DNA of 64,000 nt from Pseudomonas lactucae (GTDB lineage Bacteria; Pseudomonadota; Gammaproteobacteria; Pseudomonadales; Pseudomonadaceae). This document shows positions 1 through 10,465 of this stretch, piece after piece (within the stretch, counting starts at the first letter, position 1; each line of letters begins with the position of its first letter). The translations under genes and the position numbers were made by a program. Below the pieces are notes generated by a model, which saw nothing but the letters and a program-made list of their open reading frames with translations, was not told where the DNA came from and made no database searches. The stretch spans positions 62,001 through 126,000 of the forward strand of contig NZ_JAFHKI010000006.1 in NCBI RefSeq assembly GCF_016937615.1, read 5' to 3'.

Positions 1-263
1 TGACCACCAAAGCCGGCACCGCCGCCGCCCATGCTTGGGTCGACACCAGCATGACCATACTGGTCGTAAGTCGCGCGCTTATTGGGATCAGACAGGCATT
101 CGTAGGCCTCGTTGGCCTCCTTGAACATCTCTTCGGATTCTTTGCTGTCCGGATTACGGTCCGGGTGGTGCTTCATCGCCAGGCGACGGTAAGCCTTTTT
201 CAGGTCCGCCTCGCTGGAGCCGCGCTCCACACCCAACACTTCGTAATAGTCACGCTTTGCCAT
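1..263 (-). CDS. dnaJ: DnaJ (Hsp40 co-chaperone), N-terminal part only, cut by the window edge
   Basis: The translation from the ATG at 263 begins [15 protein letters not shown] and is a canonical J domain with the HPD tripeptide (KHHPDRN) that stimulates DnaK ATPase activity, followed by the start of the Gly-rich linker ([12 protein letters not shown]). The rest of the protein (zinc fingers and substrate-binding domains) lies to the left of the window. It follows dnaK on the same strand after a 317-base gap, the usual Pseudomonas grpE-dnaK-dnaJ order. The protein works with DnaK and GrpE in cytoplasmic protein folding. Identification is secure; only length and C-terminus are unseen. Confidence 0.97.
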   Translation of the reverse strand, partial: MAKRDYYEVLGVERGSSEADLKKAYRRLAMKHHPDRNPDSKESEEMFKEANEAYECLSDPNKRATYDQYGHAGVDPSMGGGGAGFGG

Positions 264-510
264 AAGTCTTTGCACTCTTAAGGACGTTCAGCCAGACCCT
301 CCTGAGCCTCGCCAAACTCGTTGAGCCCCAATACAGGCCCGGACCCAACTCACGTCAATTCAACGATCCTGGTCATCACTACTTTTTAGCCAGGAACCCG
401 GCCAAAAACGCGGTATTTATTGCTCGAAAAGCAGGAGCATTTCCGATCACACCGCCAGCACCCGAACGCGGTCGCATGCTGTAAAAATTCGCGTACCCCA
501 GACACACCAA

Positions 511-530
511 CGCGGGAGCAAGCTCCCGCG
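511..530. repeat. REP-like GC palindrome in the dnaK-dnaJ gap
   Basis: A perfect 9-bp inverted repeat, CGCGGGAGC-AA-GCTCCCGCG, lies in the 317-base space between dnaK and dnaJ (264-580). The core GGGAGCAAGCTCCC is the type seen in repetitive extragenic palindromes of the P. fluorescens group. No T-run follows on either strand, so it is a weak candidate for an intrinsic terminator; it could attenuate read-through or stabilise dnaK mRNA. I see no gene in the remainder of this gap. Confidence 0.55.
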
Positions 531-580
531 CGGCGACATCCTACCAGTCACCGCTTGATAGCGGTCAACCGGGCGACAAC

Positions 581-2497
<1,917 letters not shown>

Positions 2498-2578
2498 GAT
2501 TTACTCTCCCGAAACTTGAATTTGGTTGCCGCAGCAGTGGTGGTGGCTAACTGCGGTAGCACTTAAACGCTTGACTTA

Positions 2579-2607
2579 TAGATGGGGGCCTTGCGGCGGA
2601 TTTCAAG
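2579..2607 (-). promoter_or_regulatory. Sigma-32 (RpoH) promoter for dnaK
   Basis: Read on the minus strand the site is CTTGAA (2607-2602), a 14-base spacer, then CCCCATCTA (2587-2579). This matches the RpoH consensus CTTGAA-N13-15-CCCCATNT. The -35 hexamer overlaps the grpE stop codon, so dnaK can be induced independently of grpE on heat shock. Recognition is by eye; the spacing and both hexamers are essentially ideal. Confidence 0.85.
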
Positions 2608-3163
2608 CCTGCTCATCAATAGAAGGTGCAACAGGTGCAGGCGCCTTGCTCACTACCACCATTGCCGGACGCAACAGGCGGCCGTGCAGCAGATAACCTT
2701 TCTGGAATACTTTCAATACGCTGTTAGGCTCCAGGTCATGGCTTTCCTGCATGGCCATCGCCTGGTGATGCTCAGCATTGAATGGTTCGCCACCTTGCGG
2801 ATCGATCGCTTCGAGCTGGTAACGCTTCAGGGTGTCCTGGAACATTTTCAGCGTCAGCTCGATACCTTCGCGCATCGGACGGATGTTTTCGTCGTCCGGG
2901 TTAGACAATTCAAGACCACGCTCCAGGCTGTCGATGATCGGCAGCAAGTCATTGGCGAATTTTTCCAACGCGAATTTGTGAGCTTTCTCCACATCCTGCT
3001 CGGCACGGCGGCGGACGTTCTGCAGATCGGCAGCAACACGCAAAGATTGATCCTGCGCAGCGGCCAACTGCTCTTCGAGCACTTGCACACGAGTCGCCAG
3101 TTCATCGCCGGCAGCCTGATTGGCTTCTGGAGTTTGCGTATCCTGAGTCTGTTCGTCAGCCAT
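2603..3163 (-). CDS. grpE: GrpE (nucleotide exchange factor for DnaK)
   Basis: A 186-aa protein of normal GrpE size. It has an acidic N-terminus ([10 protein letters not shown]), a long coiled-coil segment (about residues 25-60, [15 protein letters not shown]) with the family signature [17 protein letters not shown], and the C-terminal beta domain ending near [17 protein letters not shown]. It releases ADP from DnaK and acts as a heat sensor. It is the first gene of the grpE-dnaK-dnaJ cluster and is preceded by its own sigma-32 promoter at 3216-3244. Confidence 0.98.
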   Translation of the reverse strand: MADEQTQDTQTPEANQAAGDELATRVQVLEEQLAAAQDQSLRVAADLQNVRRRAEQDVEKAHKFALEKFANDLLPIIDSLERGLELSNPDDENIRPMREGIELTLKMFQDTLKRYQLEAIDPQGGEPFNAEHHQAMAMQESHDLEPNSVLKVFQKGYLLHGRLLRPAMVVVSKAPAPVAPSIDEQA

Positions 3164-3215
3164 AGATTTCTCCTTTCAAAATCATGCGCGAACTCAACTC
3201 GCGCTTCTGATCCGG

Positions 3216-3244
3216 TATATGGGGCCACAATTTTCAGGTTCAAG
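3216..3244 (-). promoter_or_regulatory. Sigma-32 (RpoH) promoter for grpE
   Basis: On the minus strand: CTTGAA (3244-3239), a 14-base spacer, CCCCATATA (3224-3216). This is a near-perfect heat-shock promoter about 50 bases upstream of grpE, in the gap shared with the divergent recN. Spacer length equals that of the dnaK promoter. Confidence 0.87.
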
Positions 3245-3416
3245 GGCACGACTGTGTCCAAAAGTCTTCCTTTGACGCCGATCAATTCCTACCGACTCAT
3301 TCCTCGTAGCGCTAAAAAAAGCGCCGATACAAGCAAATCGAGCTAAGCATCAGGATTGTCAGCCTCAAACAAAACACTGTATAAATAACCATACCTAAAG
3401 CCTGGGAGCGTCCGTC

Positions 3417-5089
3417 ATGCTCGTGCACCTGTCCGTACATAATTACGCCATCGTTGAACATCTGGATCTTGAACTGGATCGCGGGATGAGCGTAATCACA
3501 GGCGAAACCGGCGCCGGCAAATCGATCATGCTCGATGCCCTGGGCCTCACGCTCGGTGATCGCGCCGACAGCGGCGTGGTACGCCCCGGCGCAGACAAAG
3601 CCGATATCCTGGCGACGTTCGACCTGGCCGACATTCCCGAGGCTGAAACCTGGCTGGCCGAGCGCGACCTCAATCATGAAGGGCCATGCATCCTGCGCCG
3701 TGTGATCACCGCCGAAGGACGCTCCCGCGGCTATATAAACGGCACGCCCTGCCCCCTTGGCGACCTGAAGGCATTAGGCGAACTGCTGATCGACATCCAC
3801 AGCCAACACGAGCACCAGTCGCTGCTCAAAACCGATACCCATCGCCGCCTGCTCGATGAATACGCCGGCGCCACCGACCTGGCTCGCCAGGTACAACTTG
3901 CCGCCCAGCGCTGCGCCAGACGCGTCAGGAGCTGGAGCGCCTCTCCAATTCCGGCGATGAGCAGCGCGCTCGTCATCAACTGCTCAGCTATCAACTTGAG
4001 GAGCTCGAAAGTCTGGGCCTGGGAGAAACCGAGCTGGAGCAGCTCGAGCAGGAACACAAGAACCTCACCAATGCCGAAACCTTGCTGGGCATCTGCCGCC
4101 AGGTCGTTGAACAATGCAGCGAGAGCGATTCCGGCAATGTGCTCAACGCACTCACCGCCAGCCTCAACCGCCTGTCCAGCGTGAACAACGCTTCCGGTTC
4201 CCTGAGTGAAGCCGCCACGCTGCTGACCAGCGCACAAATTCAGGTTGAGGAGGCCGTCGGTGAGCTGAACCGTTTCCTGGACCACTTCGATGCCGACCCG
4301 GCACGCCTGCAGGAAATCGAGGAGCGCCTGGACACCATCTACACCTTGGCGCGCAAACATCGAATCCAGCCCACCGAAGTGGCAACAATGCAGCAAAAAC
4401 TGCTGAATGAAATCGAGACACTGAACGCCAACGACGAATCCATTGAGCGATTGGGCGACGAACTCGCCTCGTTTGCCCGCCACTATCAAGAGAAGGCCCG
4501 CGAGCTAAGCGACTTGCGCCAACAGGCCGCCACTGGCCTGGCCAATGCCGTTGAGCTGGAAATTCAACGCCTGGGCATGCCGGGTGGACGCTTCACCATT
4601 GAATTGCGCGCTAACACCAGCAATGAATTGCAGCCCCACGGCCTGGAACAGGTCGAGCTACTGGTCAGCGCCAACCCTGGGCAACCGCTCAAGGCATTGG
4701 CTAAAGTGGCGTCCGGCGGCGAACTGTCTCGGATCAGCCTGGCAATCCAGGTGATTACCGCGCAAACCTCCCGCGTGCCGACACTGGTATTCGACGAGGT
4801 GGACGTCGGGATCGGCGGGCCGACCGCAGAGATCGTTGGCCAGCTGCTGCGCCGCCTGGGGGACCGAGGCCAGGTCCTCACGGTCACTCACCTGCCACAA
4901 GTGGCAGCCCAAGGGCACCAACACTTGTTTGTACATAAAGTCAGAGGCAGTGATGCAACACACACTGCGGTATCCAAGCTGAACAAGTCGGAACGCGTGG
5001 AAGAAGTGGCGCGTATGCTCGGCGGCATTGACTTAACCAAGGAGTCTTTGGCCCACGCAAAGAAAATGGTTGTCGCTGCCAAGGCCTGA
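3417..5089 (+). CDS. recN: RecN DNA repair ATPase, frame broken by one base loss near 3913
   Basis: The first part (from ATG 3417) starts MLVHLSVHNYAIVEHL and has the SMC-like Walker A GETGAGKS; the second part carries the coiled coil and the ABC signature/Walker B region (VASGGELSRISLAIQ, LVFDEVDVGIGGPTAE). The frame shifts near 3912-3913, where CGC TGC GCC should read CGC TGG CGC, that is one G missing from a GG pair. Restoring it gives 557 aa, the normal RecN length. RecN acts in double-strand-break repair with RecA. Divergent from grpE. Either a fresh pseudogene or, more likely, a sequencing or assembly error; see the finding on homopolymer losses. Confidence 0.9.
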
Positions 5090-5120
5090 ACCGAGTTTTC
5101 CCCATTGGCATAGAAAGCAC

Positions 5121-5144
5121 GAAGGCGACCCTGAGGTCGCCTTC
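5121..5144. terminator. Hairpin between convergent recN and fur
   Basis: A perfect 10-bp stem GAAGGCGACC with loop CTGA separates the ends of convergent recN (5089) and fur (5174). No clear T-run follows on either strand, so strength as a rho-independent terminator is uncertain, but placement suits a shared bidirectional one. Confidence 0.6.
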
Positions 5145-5173
5145 GATCGTTTCGCAGAGCAAATCTGCGTTTT

Positions 5174-5578
5174 TTACTTTTTCTTACGGATGTACAACAC
5201 GAGATTGTGGTCGATCAGATCGAAACCATGCTCCTCGGCAATTTCGTGTTGGAGCTTTTCGATTGCCGGGCTGGTGAACTCGATAACCTCATTGGTATCC
5301 AGGTCAACCATGTGATCGTGATGACCACCGTCGGCTAATTCGAACACTGCATGACCGCCGTCGAAATTATGACGAACCACCAGCCCTGCGGCTTCAAACT
5401 GGGTCAGCACACGGTAAACCGTGGCCAAGCCGACGTCCTCGTTAGACTCCATCAGCGCCTTGTAAACATCCTCGGCACTCATGTGGCGCTGCTCAGCAGA
5501 ATCGAGCATTTGTAGAATCTTGACTCGTGGCAGAGTCACTTTGAGACCGGCTTTGCGTAGTTCGCTATTTTCAACCAT
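5174..5578 (-). CDS. fur: Fur (ferric uptake regulator)
   Basis: A 134-aa protein (MVENSELRKAGLKVTLPRVKIL...) with the winged-helix DNA-binding half (LATVYRVLTQFEAAGLVVRHNF) and the C-terminal metal-binding and dimer half rich in His and Glu (GGHHDHMVDLDTNEV). It represses iron-uptake genes when Fe(II) is bound. The ATG at 5578 is the known Pseudomonas start; an open frame extends 32 codons further upstream, but that stretch is the shared promoter region with bamE. The divergent fur-omlA arrangement is the established one in Pseudomonas. Confidence 0.98.
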   Translation of the reverse strand: MVENSELRKAGLKVTLPRVKILQMLDSAEQRHMSAEDVYKALMESNEDVGLATVYRVLTQFEAAGLVVRHNFDGGHAVFELADGGHHDHMVDLDTNEVIEFTSPAIEKLQHEIAEEHGFDLIDHNLVLYIRKKK

Positions 5579-5676
5579 GGTTAGCTTTCTCGCGGATGCT
5601 GCTTCGCAGCTTCTCTTAATACGGGTATGATCGGCGTTTACGTTGTCCCAGCCAAGATAGTGGAAGTCGCCCACCG

Positions 5677-6204
5677 ATGCAAAACACCAAGCTCTTGCTA
5701 ACCAGTTTCACCTTTGTGGGACTGCTCGCACTCGCCGGTTGTTCATTCCCCGGGGTTTACAAAATCGACATCCAGCAGGGCAATGTCGTCACGCAGGACA
5801 TGATAGACCAGTTACGCCCCGGAATGACCCGACGGCAAGTACGGTTTATCATGGGTAACCCCCTGCTGACCGACACTTTCCATGCCGATCGTTGGGATTA
5901 TCTCTACAGCCTCCAGCCTGGCGGCGGTGAGCGCCAGCAGGAACGCGTCAGCGTCATCTTCAATGGCAATGACCAACTGGTCAGCCTGTCGGGTGACTTC
6001 ATGCCAGGCGTAAGCCGTGATGACGCCCTGCTCGGCAAGGACAACGGCACCAACGTGACTGCGCCAGCGCAGGAAAGCGAGAAGCCGAAGTCTGAAGTGC
6101 CGGCCAAGCCAGGCTCATTGCTGGACAAGATCCAGAAAGACGTCGACGGCGTAGAAACAGTTCCCGTCCCGACGCCACAGCCTCTGGACACCAGCCCGCA
6201 GTAA
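5677..6204 (+). CDS. bamE: BamE/OmlA outer-membrane lipoprotein
   Basis: A 175-aa precursor with a lipoprotein signal (lipobox LAGC, Cys at about residue 22) and the SmpA/OmlA fold ([29 protein letters not shown]). It is the small accessory lipoprotein of the BAM complex that inserts beta-barrel proteins in the outer membrane. The C-terminal third is a low-complexity Pro/Lys/Ser tail typical of the Pseudomonas version. Divergent from fur, with a bidirectional terminator after it. Confidence 0.96.
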   Translation: MQNTKLLLTSFTFVGLLALAGCSFPGVYKIDIQQGNVVTQDMIDQLRPGMTRRQVRFIMGNPLLTDTFHADRWDYLYSLQPGGGERQQERVSVIFNGNDQLVSLSGDFMPGVSRDDALLGKDNGTNVTAPAQESEKPKSEVPAKPGSLLDKIQKDVDGVETVPVPTPQPLDTSPQ

Positions 6205-6217
6205 ACTTGCGGCGCTC

Positions 6218-6249
6218 AACAAAAAGCCCGGCACGCCGGGCTTTTTGTT
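6218..6249. terminator. Bidirectional rho-independent terminator between bamE and rnfH
   Basis: A 15-bp stem (AACAAAAAGCCCGGC and its complement) around a central AC, with A-run on the left and T-run on the right, lies between the convergent bamE and rnfH genes. This is a textbook two-way terminator. Confidence 0.93.
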
Positions 6250-6267
6250 GCCTGCCATTTGGCTGGC

Positions 6268-6570
6268 CTAGGAATTCTGTTGCTTGGCCAGGGCCGCCTT
6301 GGCCGCGCGCAGTCGGCGCACCTCTTTAGGATCGGCCAACAGAGGCCGGTAAATCTCGATACGGTCACCTGCCTGCACGGCACGCACCTCGGCGTCCGCG
6401 ACCACCTTGCCAAATATACCCAAAGGGCAATCAGCCAGATCCACCCCAGGGAAGTGTTCGGCTATCCCCGACGCCAGCACCGCCATCCGCAGGCTAGCCC
6501 CTTGCGCCACCGTCACCGCCAGTAAAACCTGACGATCCTCGGCCGCATACACCACCTCAATCTCAACCAT
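6268..6570 (-). CDS. rnfH: RnfH family Ubl protein
   Basis: A 100-aa protein starting [14 protein letters not shown] with a ubiquitin-like beta-grasp fold pattern and the family motif RIEIYRPLLADPKEVRRLRA near the C-terminus. The exact role is unknown; the family is found next to ratA. The ATG at 6570 is used because it gives the family N-terminus and an 8-base overlap with ratA, a sign of translational coupling. The open frame continues upstream but there it duplicates ratA in another frame. Confidence 0.95.
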   Translation of the reverse strand: MVEIEVVYAAEDRQVLLAVTVAQGASLRMAVLASGIAEHFPGVDLADCPLGIFGKVVADAEVRAVQAGDRIEIYRPLLADPKEVRRLRAAKAALAKQQNS

Positions 6571-6997
6571 GCAGCTGCTTGGCCCGCTGACAAAACGCAT
6601 CCACCAGCGTATTGGCCGCCTGATTGAACAAGGGCCCCAACGTCGCCCGAACAATCGGCCCTGCGTAATCGAATGACAGGTCCAGGCTGATTTTGCAGGC
6701 CTTGTCGGTCAGTGCCTTGAATGCCCAAACACCGTGCAGTTCGGTAAACGGCCCTTCCTCCAGATTCATTTCAATGGACTTGCCGGGGACCAGCACATTT
6801 CGCGTTACAAAATGCTGACTGAGCCCGCCCTTGGCCACTCCGACACGGGCACGCATGTGCTCATCACCGCTCTCCAGCACTTCAGCTGTAGAGCACCACG
6901 GCAGGAATTCCGGGTAACGCGCCACGTCGTTGACCAGGTCATAGAGCGCCTGCGCCGGATAAGGCAGCAGGGCCGAACGTTGAATATGCGTCGTCAT
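6563..6997 (-). CDS. ratA: RatA-type START-domain protein (ribosome association toxin family)
   Basis: A 144-aa SRPBCC/START protein ([35 protein letters not shown]...), normal family length. The family is a coenzyme-Q-binding START fold protein; in E. coli RatA was described as blocking 70S assembly. The start at 6997 is chosen on family N-terminus. It shares the operon with rnfH and is divergent from smpB, the conserved gamma-proteobacterial ratA/rnfH/smpB neighbourhood. Confidence 0.95.
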   Translation of the reverse strand: MTTHIQRSALLPYPAQALYDLVNDVARYPEFLPWCSTAEVLESGDEHMRARVGVAKGGLSQHFVTRNVLVPGKSIEMNLEEGPFTELHGVWAFKALTDKACKISLDLSFDYAGPIVRATLGPLFNQAANTLVDAFCQRAKQLHG

Positions 6998-7150
6998 GTG
7001 TGCGTTATTTCCACAGCTGAGCAGCAAACATCGCGAAAGAACAGACCGATTCGCGAGAGAAAAAAACCAAAGAACTGCCCGCATTGTCCGGGATTCGTCC
7101 AACACGCTCAAGCACGCAGGTTGACCGTAGCCGACTCGCTCGCAACTCCC

Positions 7151-7156
7151 TATAAT
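7151..7156 (+). promoter_or_regulatory. -10 box placing smpB as a possible leaderless mRNA
   Basis: A perfect TATAAT ends only 9 bases before the smpB ATG at 7166, so a transcript from it would start at or within a few bases of the start codon. No Shine-Dalgarno-like purine run is visible before the ATG (the bases are mainly C and T). A TTGACC lies at 7121-7126 but with a 24-base spacer, too long for a normal partner. Confidence 0.55.
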
Positions 7157-7165
7157 GCCGCCCCT

Positions 7166-7648
7166 ATGGCTAAACAAAAGAAACACCCCACAGGGACCAT
7201 CGCGCAAAATAAAAAAGCGCGACACGATTACTTCATCGAACATCGGTTCGAGGCTGGTCTGGTCCTGGCCGGCTGGGAAGTAAAAAGTCTGCGCGCCAGC
7301 AAGCTGCAACTGGTCGACAGCTACGTGCTGCTCAAGGATGGCGAGGCATGGCTGCTCGGCAGTCATATCACCCCGCTGACCACCGCGAGCACCCACGTGA
7401 TTGCCGACCCGGTACGCACGCGCAAGTTGTTGCTCAATGCACGCGAACTGGAAAAGCTCGCCGCCGCCGTACAGCAGAAGGGCTATGCCTGCATCTGCCT
7501 GTCCTGGTATTGGAGCAAGCACTTGGTCAAATGCGAGATTGCACTGGGCAAAGGCAAGAAGGAATACGACAAGCGTGATACCGAGCGCGAGCGGGATTCC
7601 AACCGCGAACTGCATCGCGCGGTGCGCAACAAAGGCAAGGAAGAGTAG
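7166..7648 (+). CDS. smpB: SmpB (tmRNA-binding protein)
   Basis: A 160-aa protein, normal for Smp[25 protein letters not shown]... with the RNA-binding beta barrel, the motif [11 protein letters not shown], and the basic C-terminal tail ([14 protein letters not shown]) that enters the empty ribosomal mRNA channel. It partners with ssrA, which is encoded 6 kb downstream. The ATG at 7166 is the family start; the frame stays open upstream but over ratA. Start context is unusual (see the -10 entry). Confidence 0.98.
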   Translation: MAKQKKHPTGTIAQNKKARHDYFIEHRFEAGLVLAGWEVKSLRASKLQLVDSYVLLKDGEAWLLGSHITPLTTASTHVIADPVRTRKLLLNARELEKLAAAVQQKGYACICLSWYWSKHLVKCEIALGKGKKEYDKRDTERERDSNRELHRAVRNKGKEE

Positions 7649-7683
7649 TACTTGTAACGGTGTAGCCTCGGAATCGTCCCCGG

Positions 7684-8454
7684 CTACATCCCTTTGCGCC
7701 GCTCCGCACGCGCCACACGCTGAACCTCCTGACGCACTTCCTCCAACACTTCCTGCACATATTCCAGGTGACGTGTTGAGACCTCCCGCGCCTGCTCGGC
7801 CCGCCCCTCGATAATTGCCAGGTACAAATCCCGGTGCTGACTGATCAGCATGTCGCGGGTTTCCGTACGTTGCTGGTACATGCCACCAATGTTGGTCACC
7901 ACGTTACGCTTGAGCAGATCGAACAAGCCGCGAATGGTGTGCAGCAACACTGCGTTATGACTGGCTTCAGCAATGGCCAGGTGAAACCTCGCATCCGCCG
8001 CGCCCTCTTCCGCTCGGCTCACCTCATCGACGCGGGTATAGCAATCCTGCAGCGCATCGAACGCAGCGGTCAGCCGCTCGCGATCGACCTCGGTCGCACG
8101 CAAGGCTGCGTAATAAGCGCAGGACGCTTCCAGGGTTTGCCGAAACTCCAGCAGATCACGCTGCGCCTCGGGATTGTTTTCCAACAGGTGCAGCAGCGGA
8201 TCACTGAACGTCGAACCCAGAGACTCTGCAACATAATTGCCACCGCCCTGACGACTCACCAGCAACCCTTTGGCCGCCAACTTCTGGATCGCCTCGCGCA
8301 ACGACGGGCGCGACACGCCAAACCGCTCAGCCAACGCACGCTCCGCCGGCAATCGCTCGCCCGACTTCAGCGTGCCCTCAAGGATCATGCCCTCAAGCTG
8401 CTCGACAATATCGTCAGACAAACGGCGCTGACGCACCAGATCAAAACCCATCAC
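7684..8454 (-). CDS. lldR: LldR/FadR-type GntR transcriptional regulator of lactate genes
   Basis: A 256-aa protein with an N-terminal GntR winged helix (about residues 10-75: LPAERALAERFGVSRPSLREAIQKL) and a C-terminal all-helical FCD ligand domain (DARFHLAIAEASHN...). It is divergent from lldP and the shared gap holds a perfect 17-base palindrome typical of this family, so it most likely represses lldP and dld until lactate is present. Two adjacent Met codons (8454, 8451) leave the start uncertain by one residue. In other pseudomonads this position is LldR. Confidence 0.9.
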   Translation of the reverse strand: MMGFDLVRQRRLSDDIVEQLEGMILEGTLKSGERLPAERALAERFGVSRPSLREAIQKLAAKGLLVSRQGGGNYVAESLGSTFSDPLLHLLENNPEAQRDLLEFRQTLEASCAYYAALRATEVDRERLTAAFDALQDCYTRVDEVSRAEEGAADARFHLAIAEASHNAVLLHTIRGLFDLLKRNVVTNIGGMYQQRTETRDMLISQHRDLYLAIIEGRAEQAREVSTRHLEYVQEVLEEVRQEVQRVARAERRKGM

Positions 8455-8642
8455 TCACCCTCCCGCATCCCGACCACACGCCAGGCCTCTATTCTGGCCT
8501 ATCGCCGCCCTTCCAGCACCTATCAGAACGCCTTCGCTTTACCCGATCAGGTGCCTTCGGCCACCGGCTTACGACCAAAGTTTCGCAGGCGGCAAATTGA
8601 CACATCCCCAGAAGGCTTTTAACCTAGCCCACAGCGATTGTA

Positions 8643-8659
8643 AATTGGTATTACCAATT
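8643..8659. promoter_or_regulatory. LldR operator palindrome
   Basis: AATTGGTATTACCAATT is a perfect 7-3-7 inverted repeat 42 bases upstream of lldP. The TGGTNNNACCA core is the known operator form for FadR-subfamily lactate regulators. It sits where a repressor would cover the lldP promoter. Confidence 0.85.
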
Positions 8660-8700
8660 ATCCAAGCTGACCAAACAACAACAATCAGGGGCCACCCCAT

Positions 8701-10395
8701 ATGCAAACCTGGCAACAGCTTTACAGCCCACTCGGCAGCCTCGGCCTTTCCGCACTGGCCGCCGTCATTCCGATCGTGTTCTTCTTCCTGGCCCTGGCCG
8801 TGTTTCGCCTCAAAGGTCATGTGGCCGGCAGCATCACGCTGGCGCTGTCGATCCTGGTGGCGATCTTTGCTTTCAAGATGCCGGTGGACATGGCATTCGC
8901 CGCCGCGGGTTACGGCTTTGCCTATGGCCTGTGGCCCATTGCGTGGATCATCGTCGCGGCGGTGTTCCTCTACAAACTCACCGTCAAGAGCGGCCAGTTC
9001 GAAATCATTCGCAGCTCGGTCTTGTCGATCACTGACGACCAACGTCTGCAAGTGCTGCTGATCGGCTTCTGCTTCGGTGCATTCCTCGAAGGTGCCGCCG
9101 GTTTCGGCGCCCCCGTAGCGATCACCGCCGCCCTACTGGTAGGCCTGGGTTTCAACCCACTGTATGCCGCCGGCCTGTGCCTGATCGCCAACACCGCACC
9201 GGTTGCGTTCGGTGCCCTGGGCATCCCGATCATCGTTGCAGGCCAGGTGACCGGCATCGATGCGTTCAAGATCGGCGCCATGACTGGTCGTCAACTGCCC
9301 CTGCTGTCGCTGTTCGTGCCGTTCTGGCTGGTATTCATGATGGACGGCCTGCGCGGCGTGCGCGAAACCTGGCCGGCAGCACTGGTGGCCGGCTTGAGCT
9401 TTGCCGTCACCCAGTACTTCACATCCAACTTCATCGGCCCGGAACTGCCGGACATCACCTCGGCCCTGGCCAGCCTGATTTCCCTGACCCTGTTCCTGAA
9501 AGTCTGGCAACCCAAGCGCACCGCCGGCGCACAGATTGCCGGCGCCACCTCCGGCGTAGCGATCACCGCCAGCGCCGGCGGCTTCGGCTTGCCACGCAGC
9601 ACCGTTGCATCGCCTTACAGCCTGGGGCAGATTTTCAAAGCCTGGTCGCCGTTCCTGATCCTCACCGTACTGGTCACCATTTGGACACTCAAACCGTTCA
9701 AGGCCATGTTTGCCGCGGGCGGTTCGATGTACAGCTGGGTGTTTAATTTCGCGATCCCGCACCTGGACCAACTGGTGGTCAAGGTCGCACCCATCGTCAC
9801 CAACCCGACCGCCATTCCGGCAGTGTTCAAGCTGGACCCGATTTCAGCGACCGGCACCGCGATTTTCTTCTCTGCCGTGATTTCGATGCTGGTACTGAAG
9901 ATCAACGTAAAAACTGGTCTTACCACTTTTAAAGAGACCCTTTACGAGCTGCGCTGGCCGATCCTATCCATCGGCATGGTGCTGGCATTCGCCTTTGTCA
10001 CCAACTACTCCGGCATGTCCTCGACCATGGCGTTGGTATTGGCCGGCACCGGTGCGGCATTCCCGTTCTTCTCGCCATTCCTTGGTTGGCTGGGGGTTTT
10101 CCTGACAGGCTCCGACACTTCGTCCAACGCCCTGTTCAGCTCGCTGCAAGCCACCACGGCACACCAGATCGGCGTCAACGACACCCTGCTGGTGGCCGCC
10201 AACACCAGCGGCGGCGTGACCGGCAAGATGATCTCACCGCAATCGATCGCCGTGGCCTGCGCCGCCACCGGTTTGGTGGGCAAGGAATCCGACCTGTTCC
10301 GCTTCACCCTCAAGCACAGCCTGTTTTTTGCCACCATCGTCGGGCTGATCACGCTGGCCCAGGCCTACTGGTTTACCGGCATGCTGGTGCACTGA
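8701..10395 (+). CDS. lldP: L-lactate permease
   Basis: A 564-aa inner-membrane protein with about 12-14 hydrophobic segments, starting [21 protein letters not shown] and carrying the LctP family block [20 protein letters not shown] and the C-terminal [19 protein letters not shown]. Imports lactate (and glycolate) with protons. First gene after the LldR operator. In P. aeruginosa lldP is followed by the L-lactate dehydrogenase gene lldD; here that gene is absent and the next gene is the D-lactate dehydrogenase. Confidence 0.97.
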   Translation: MQTWQQLYSPLGSLGLSALAAVIPIVFFFLALAVFRLKGHVAGSITLALSILVAIFAFKMPVDMAFAAAGYGFAYGLWPIAWIIVAAVFLYKLTVKSGQFEIIRSSVLSITDDQRLQVLLIGFCFGAFLEGAAGFGAPVAITAALLVGLGFNPLYAAGLCLIANTAPVAFGALGIPIIVAGQVTGIDAFKIGAMTGRQLPLLSLFVPFWLVFMMDGLRGVRETWPAALVAGLSFAVTQYFTSNFIGPELPDITSALASLISLTLFLKVWQPKRTAGAQIAGATSGVAITASAGGFGLPRSTVASPYSLGQIFKAWSPFLILTVLVTIWTLKPFKAMFAAGGSMYSWVFNFAIPHLDQLVVKVAPIVTNPTAIPAVFKLDPISATGTAIFFSAVISMLVLKINVKTGLTTFKETLYELRWPILSIGMVLAFAFVTNYSGMSSTMALVLAGTGAAFPFFSPFLGWLGVFLTGSDTSSNALFSSLQATTAHQIGVNDTLLVAANTSGGVTGKMISPQSIAVACAATGLVGKESDLFRFTLKHSLFFATIVGLITLAQAYWFTGMLVH

Positions 10396-10421
10396 GCCCC
10401 GCACGTAATAGGGTAAGAACC

Positions 10422-10446
10422 GACGCCGGCCCCTTATTCCGGCGTC
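10422..10446 (+). terminator. Hairpin between lldP and dld
   Basis: GACGCCGG pairs perfectly with CCGGCGTC across a 9-base loop in the 70-base gap between lldP and the dehydrogenase gene. With no long T-run it may act as an mRNA processing or attenuation element. It occupies the place where lldD lies in other pseudomonads. Confidence 0.5.
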
Positions 10447-10465
10447 AGCTATTTCTGGAGGACCC

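Noticed and set aside
5579..5674. 32-codon extension of fur
   Set aside because: Covers the divergent fur/bamE promoter region; known Fur begins MVENSELRKAG.
6734..7165. N-terminal extension of smpB
   Set aside because: Overlaps ratA on the other strand; family start is the ATG at 7166.
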